64,000 nucleotides of DNA from Rhodovibrionaceae bacterium (lineage in GTDB: Bacteria; Pseudomonadota; Alphaproteobacteria; Kiloniellales; DSM-21159): positions 124,001-188,000 of the forward strand of contig JANQMX010000060.1 of NCBI GenBank assembly GCA_028279885.1, given 5' to 3'. Made by a program: the position numbers and the translations under genes. The notes beneath the pieces were generated by a model that saw only the letters and a program-made list of their open reading frames with translations, was not told the origin of the DNA and did no database searches. Of this stretch, positions 60,627 to 64,000 are shown piece after piece; position 1 is the stretch's first letter, and every line of letters starts with the position of its first letter.

Positions 60627-62858
60627 TTAGAGGCCGGCGAACTTCAGCTTGAACTGAACGCGAACCGAGTTGTCGGGTTCGATCTCTCGGTCCTCGAACT
60701 CGGTGCGTTCACCGATCAGCCGAACAACGATGCATTCGTCTTCATAGGTGAGATCGAGGCGGGTTCGCAGATTCTGATCGTCTTCGAGGTCTCGCAAGTT
60801 GCTTAGCCTCACCCTCAGCTGATCCGTGAGCTGGCTTTGCACGGCGATCTGCAACTCCTCGCGGTCTTCAACCTCGTCTTCCACCAGGCGGCTGTCTTCC
60901 CGGAACAGATAGTTCACCTGAACGTTGAATTCCGGTACCCCGAAACGAGTGAAAACGCTGCTGCTACGCGCCTGCAAGCTCGTGGAGTCGAAGCGAAAGC
61001 GATACGACATTTGGAACTCGGGGAGGGGCTGCAGGACGACTCGCCCGACAAAGTCGGAGAAGTTGGTCTGAACGCCAGTCTCCTCGGAGAAGTTCTGGTC
61101 GCCTGAGAAGCGGTAGCTCTGCCCCAGAAAGACCTCGGCGAGGTTAGTGGCCTGCGTGATCCAGTTGTACTGCAAGCCGTAGTCGATCCGTTGCCCGCTG
61201 TCGACGCGGTCGACGCCGGAGAAGCGATCGGGCTCCAGAAAGTTGCTGTCGCTGAACTCGAAATCCTGGCTGTCTTCGTTGGGAATGCTGTTGCTGTTGC
61301 CGTCGGTCGGTGCGACCACACCTTGTACCACCGGCTCGAAGATATGGCTGTCTCCGTTCTCCATGGAGGCCAGCCAGGGATAGCGCCAGGTCAGGGCGGC
61401 TTGCGGAAAAATGCGACCTGTCAGTTCGCTGTCCTCGCTGCCGGCATCGAAGCCGCCGCTCACGGTTGGGTCGCCGTCGACCCAATAGCCGTCGGTTTGC
61501 AGGCTCGCCGTAAAGTCGTAGATATCGCCGATGCTGCCAATGTGGGACACTGACCAGGCACCGCGGAACGACAGCCGGCGCGTGTCGCGCCCGTCATCCC
61601 GGGTCAAAGCCAGGACACCGGAATCAACCTCGAAGAATCCGCCGATCGCATCAGGTTCGCTGACGAAGTTATAGGACAGGTCGGGCAGCACGAGGGGCTG
61701 CTCTTCGTCGTCCTCGTCCTCGCGCTGGGTTTGAAAGGCGATACCGCTCAAGTTCGTGTAGTTGCGGCCGCGAAACCCTTCCAAGGTGACATTGCTGCGC
61801 AGGCGGGATGCCGCTCCAAAGCCATAGATGCGCGTGTAGGTATCGTCCGTCGCACGCTGGATGGAAAAGTTGGTGCGCCAGACGTCCGTCAGGTCGAAGA
61901 TGCCGCGCAGGTCCAGGTGTCCTCGAAACTGGTCGTTGGCGATTGAGCCATCGCTGCGTTCGCGGTCGGCCACCGTTGCGCTGCCACGCAGGTCGACCTC
62001 TCCAAACTCGAAAAGCTGCCGGTAGCGAAGCGAGCCGTAAGGCCCTTGGTCCGTGGTCATGACCGGCGTGAAGGTCAGGTCCTTGTCCGGCGAGATGACC
62101 CAAAAGTAGGGCTGGCCGTAAAAGAAACCGAGATCGCCGCTGCTACCGAAAGTCGGCGCGAGAAAGCCGCTCTTGCGCGTTACGGTCGGGTCGGGGTGCG
62201 AGAAGTAAGGAGAGTAGGCGACGGGTATGCCTAGGATCTCGAAGCGCGCATCGCGATAGGTGATGCTGCGCTCTTCTTGATCATGTTCGATCTCGCCCGC
62301 CCGGATTTGCCACAGAGGTGCTTTTTGCGGGTCTTCCTGGCAGAGCTCGCAGGGGCTATAGACGGCATTGTTAAGGATGGTCCGGCGACCCTCCACGCGC
62401 TGGCCCGAGATGGCGGCCATGCGGGTCCGCCCATCGGCGAAAAGCACGCGCAGAGTTTCCACGACCCCTTCTTGCAGATCGCCGGTGAGTTCGACGAAGT
62501 CGGCGAAGAGTACCTCGCCGGTTGGCTCGAGCAGCGAAACGTTGCCGGTTGCGGTGACCACGTCCGTTCGCTCGTTGTAGCTGACCGTGTCCGCAAGCAG
62601 CACGCGCTCGTCGCGCGAGATCTCGACGTTGCCGATTGCGGTGACGACCCCGAGTTCCTCGTCGTATCTCAGCTCATCAGCGGTGATGAGAGCGGGCAGC
62701 TCGTCTTGGCCCCAGGCCTGGCCGATTGCCATGCAGAAAACGAGCGCAAGAGCCAGCGCTGCCCAGACGATGAGATCGCCAGGACCCAGACGCACTGCAA
62801 TTCGACCCGAGGCGCCACACGCAGTTGCGCGATGGCTGCAGGAGCTCCCGCGGCGCAC
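60627..62858 (-). CDS. lptD: LPS-assembly protein LptD
   Basis: 743 residues from GTG 62856-62858 with GGGAGGG upstream. Long n-region and signal (LIVWAALALALVFCMAIGQA, then WG-QDELP). OstA/LptA-like domain at about 55-190 (LITADELRYDEELGVVTAIG), with the Cys pair in YSPCELCQEDP; then the 26-strand barrel domain (GIPVAYSPYFSHPDPTVTRK, then SGFLAPTFGSSGDLGFFYGQ) to the terminal KLKFAGL. It inserts LPS into the outer leaflet with LptE. Cys residues beyond that pair are few. Confidence 0.95.
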   Translation of the reverse strand: MRRGSSCSHRATACGASGRIAVRLGPGDLIVWAALALALVFCMAIGQAWGQDELPALITADELRYDEELGVVTAIGNVEISRDERVLLADTVSYNERTDVVTATGNVSLLEPTGEVLFADFVELTGDLQEGVVETLRVLFADGRTRMAAISGQRVEGRRTILNNAVYSPCELCQEDPQKAPLWQIRAGEIEHDQEERSITYRDARFEILGIPVAYSPYFSHPDPTVTRKSGFLAPTFGSSGDLGFFYGQPYFWVISPDKDLTFTPVMTTDQGPYGSLRYRQLFEFGEVDLRGSATVADRERSDGSIANDQFRGHLDLRGIFDLTDVWRTNFSIQRATDDTYTRIYGFGAASRLRSNVTLEGFRGRNYTNLSGIAFQTQREDEDDEEQPLVLPDLSYNFVSEPDAIGGFFEVDSGVLALTRDDGRDTRRLSFRGAWSVSHIGSIGDIYDFTASLQTDGYWVDGDPTVSGGFDAGSEDSELTGRIFPQAALTWRYPWLASMENGDSHIFEPVVQGVVAPTDGNSNSIPNEDSQDFEFSDSNFLEPDRFSGVDRVDSGQRIDYGLQYNWITQATNLAEVFLGQSYRFSGDQNFSEETGVQTNFSDFVGRVVLQPLPEFQMSYRFRFDSTSLQARSSSVFTRFGVPEFNVQVNYLFREDSRLVEDEVEDREELQIAVQSQLTDQLRVRLSNLRDLEDDQNLRTRLDLTYEDECIVVRLIGERTEFEDREIEPDNSVRVQFKLKFAGL

Positions 62859-63055
62859 GATCCCTCCCTGATCACACTGCCAACAGCTACGATTAGCCCC
62901 TTAAGCCGTCGCCGGTCCAGCCATGGGCTTCGCTTGCCACCCATTGTGCCAGTATGATAGGCCGCCCACTGGCGTTGATCCGGCTTTCCGCCGAGCATGA
63001 CAGCGCAGTTCATTCATCATCGGAAACAGCGCTTCGAGCGGAGGAAAGTAGGGCC

Positions 63056-64000
63056 ATGAAGATTGCGTTCGCCGCACCCGGCAAGTTCAAGGGAGAGGCG
63101 CTGGCCGCCGCTGTCTTCGAGAACGGTCAGCTTTCCGCGTCGGCCCAGGCGCTGGACGAGGCGAGCGGCGGCGCGATCAAGCGGGCCCTGAAGAGCAGCC
63201 GTTTCAGCGGCAAGAAAGGGCAGTTCCTGGACCTCGTCAGCCCGAACGGCGTCGAGGCCGCACGTATCGTGCTGTTTGGCCTCGGCAAAGAGGCCGAGCT
63301 TGGCGATCTGGATTTCGAGCGCGCCGGCGGCAGCCTCTACAGTCGCTTGGCATCGAGCGGCGCGACGGACGCGACCGTTTTCGTCGATGACCTGAACGAC
63401 GCCAAGACGACGACGCAGTCGGCGGCGGCGCACCTGGGTCTCGGCCTGCTGTTGCACAGCTACCGTTTCGACAAGTACCGGACCAAAGAAAAGCCTGAGA
63501 AGAAGCCGAGCCTGAAGAGCGCCACCGTCGGTGTGGCCAAGGCAGCAAACGCGCGCAAGCAGTTCAACGAACTCAAGTTTATCGCCGACGGCGTCTTCGC
63601 CACCCGCGACCTGGTGTCGGAGCCGGCCAACGTCATCTATCCCGAGAGCTTTGCCGCCGAGGCCAAGAAGCTGGCCAGCCTGGGCCTCAAGGTCACGGTG
63701 CTGGGCGAGAAGGAGATGCGCAAGCTCGGCATGGGGGCGCTGCTCGGCGTCGGCCAAGGCTCGAAGCGGGAGTCGCAGCTCGTGCTCCTCGAGTGGCTCG
63801 GCGCCAAGAACAAGAAATCCGCTCCCGTCGCCTTCGTCGGCAAGGGTGTCACCTTCGACACCGGCGGCATCTCCATCAAGCCGGCCGCCGGCATGGAAGA
63901 CATGAAGTGGGATATGGGCGGCGCCGGCGTCGTCTTCGGGCTGATGCACCTGCTGGCCGCCCGCAAGGCCAAGGTCAACGCTATCGGCGTTTGCGGTCTG
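63056..64000 (+). CDS. pepA: Leucyl aminopeptidase, partial (C-terminus outside window)
   Basis: 315 codons from ATG 63056 to the right edge, in frame. N-terminal macro-like domain (MKIAFAAPGKFKGEALAAAV, then RIVLFGLGKEAELGDLDFER). The M17 catalytic part begins with ATRDLVSEPANVIYPESFA. FVGKGVTFDTGGISIKPAAG has the metal-binding Lys and Asp, and MEDMKWDMGGAG another Asp; the NTDAEGR motif lies outside the window. It is a cytosolic aminopeptidase, divergent from lptD with about 200 bp between. Confidence 0.94.
   Translation, partial: MKIAFAAPGKFKGEALAAAVFENGQLSASAQALDEASGGAIKRALKSSRFSGKKGQFLDLVSPNGVEAARIVLFGLGKEAELGDLDFERAGGSLYSRLASSGATDATVFVDDLNDAKTTTQSAAAHLGLGLLLHSYRFDKYRTKEKPEKKPSLKSATVGVAKAANARKQFNELKFIADGVFATRDLVSEPANVIYPESFAAEAKKLASLGLKVTVLGEKEMRKLGMGALLGVGQGSKRESQLVLLEWLGAKNKKSAPVAFVGKGVTFDTGGISIKPAAGMEDMKWDMGGAGVVFGLMHLLAARKAKVNAIGVCGL

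Overview
The window reads as chromosomal DNA of a high-GC alphaproteobacterium, most likely in the Rhodospirillales sensu lato (Kiloniellales/Rhodovibrionales side). I infer this from the core gene order rpsF-rpsR-rplI ... dnaB-alr ... radA-cvpA-purF, the fabD-fabG-acpP-fabF-mltG-yicC-gmk and lptD-surA-pdxA-rsmA blocks, a DUF2794 gene, a TAXI-type TRAP transporter and PEP-CTERM proteins. No rRNA, tRNA, CRISPR array, prophage or replication origin was seen.

Positions 1-8000 form an accessory secretion/surface region. On the minus strand there is a signal-peptide protein cut by the window edge (1-426), a small exported protein (623-940), a LuxR-type regulator with a degenerate receiver (1164-1964), a coiled-coil plus beta-barrel outer-membrane protein (2327-3577) and a periplasmic C39-like cysteine peptidase (3577-4245). 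The last two are the signature pair (FapF and FapD types) of functional-amyloid export systems. After an IS3 orfA relic (4465-4830), the plus strand carries a probable exported substrate (5162-6064) and an RTX protein (6313-7998). Together these suggest a divergent Fap-like amyloid/adhesin locus with a CsgD-like regulator; this is the best candidate for an undescribed system here.

Positions 8000-17100 hold a secreted alpha/beta hydrolase of lower GC, an acyl-CoA ligase, a winged-helix regulator without receiver (11204-12154), and seven consecutive PEP-CTERM/VPLPA-type surface proteins (12573-17078). Four of the seven form an A-B-A'-B' tandem duplication. An array of helically phased (about 10.7 bp) GATTT repeats lies between the regulator and the PEP-CTERM genes and is a plausible operator for the regulator.

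Positions 17100-34500 are metabolic and transport genes: a DHA2 MFS exporter, two LysR regulators, a TRAP-TAXI transporter with an exported beta-propeller protein, a TylF-type methyltransferase, a NAD-dependent formate dehydrogenase (fused FdsG-FdsB, then FdsA), a zinc alcohol dehydrogenase, an M20 peptidase, a DUF2794 protein and a lipoprotein.

Positions 34600-64000 are mostly conserved housekeeping: envelope assembly (TPR protein, bamB, der), purF-cvpA, radA, mlaFE, alr, dnaB, a cyclopropane synthase, the rpsF-rpsR-rplI operon, the fatty-acid synthesis cluster, mltG, yicC-gmk, and rsmA-pdxA-surA-lptD diverging from pepA, which runs off the right edge.
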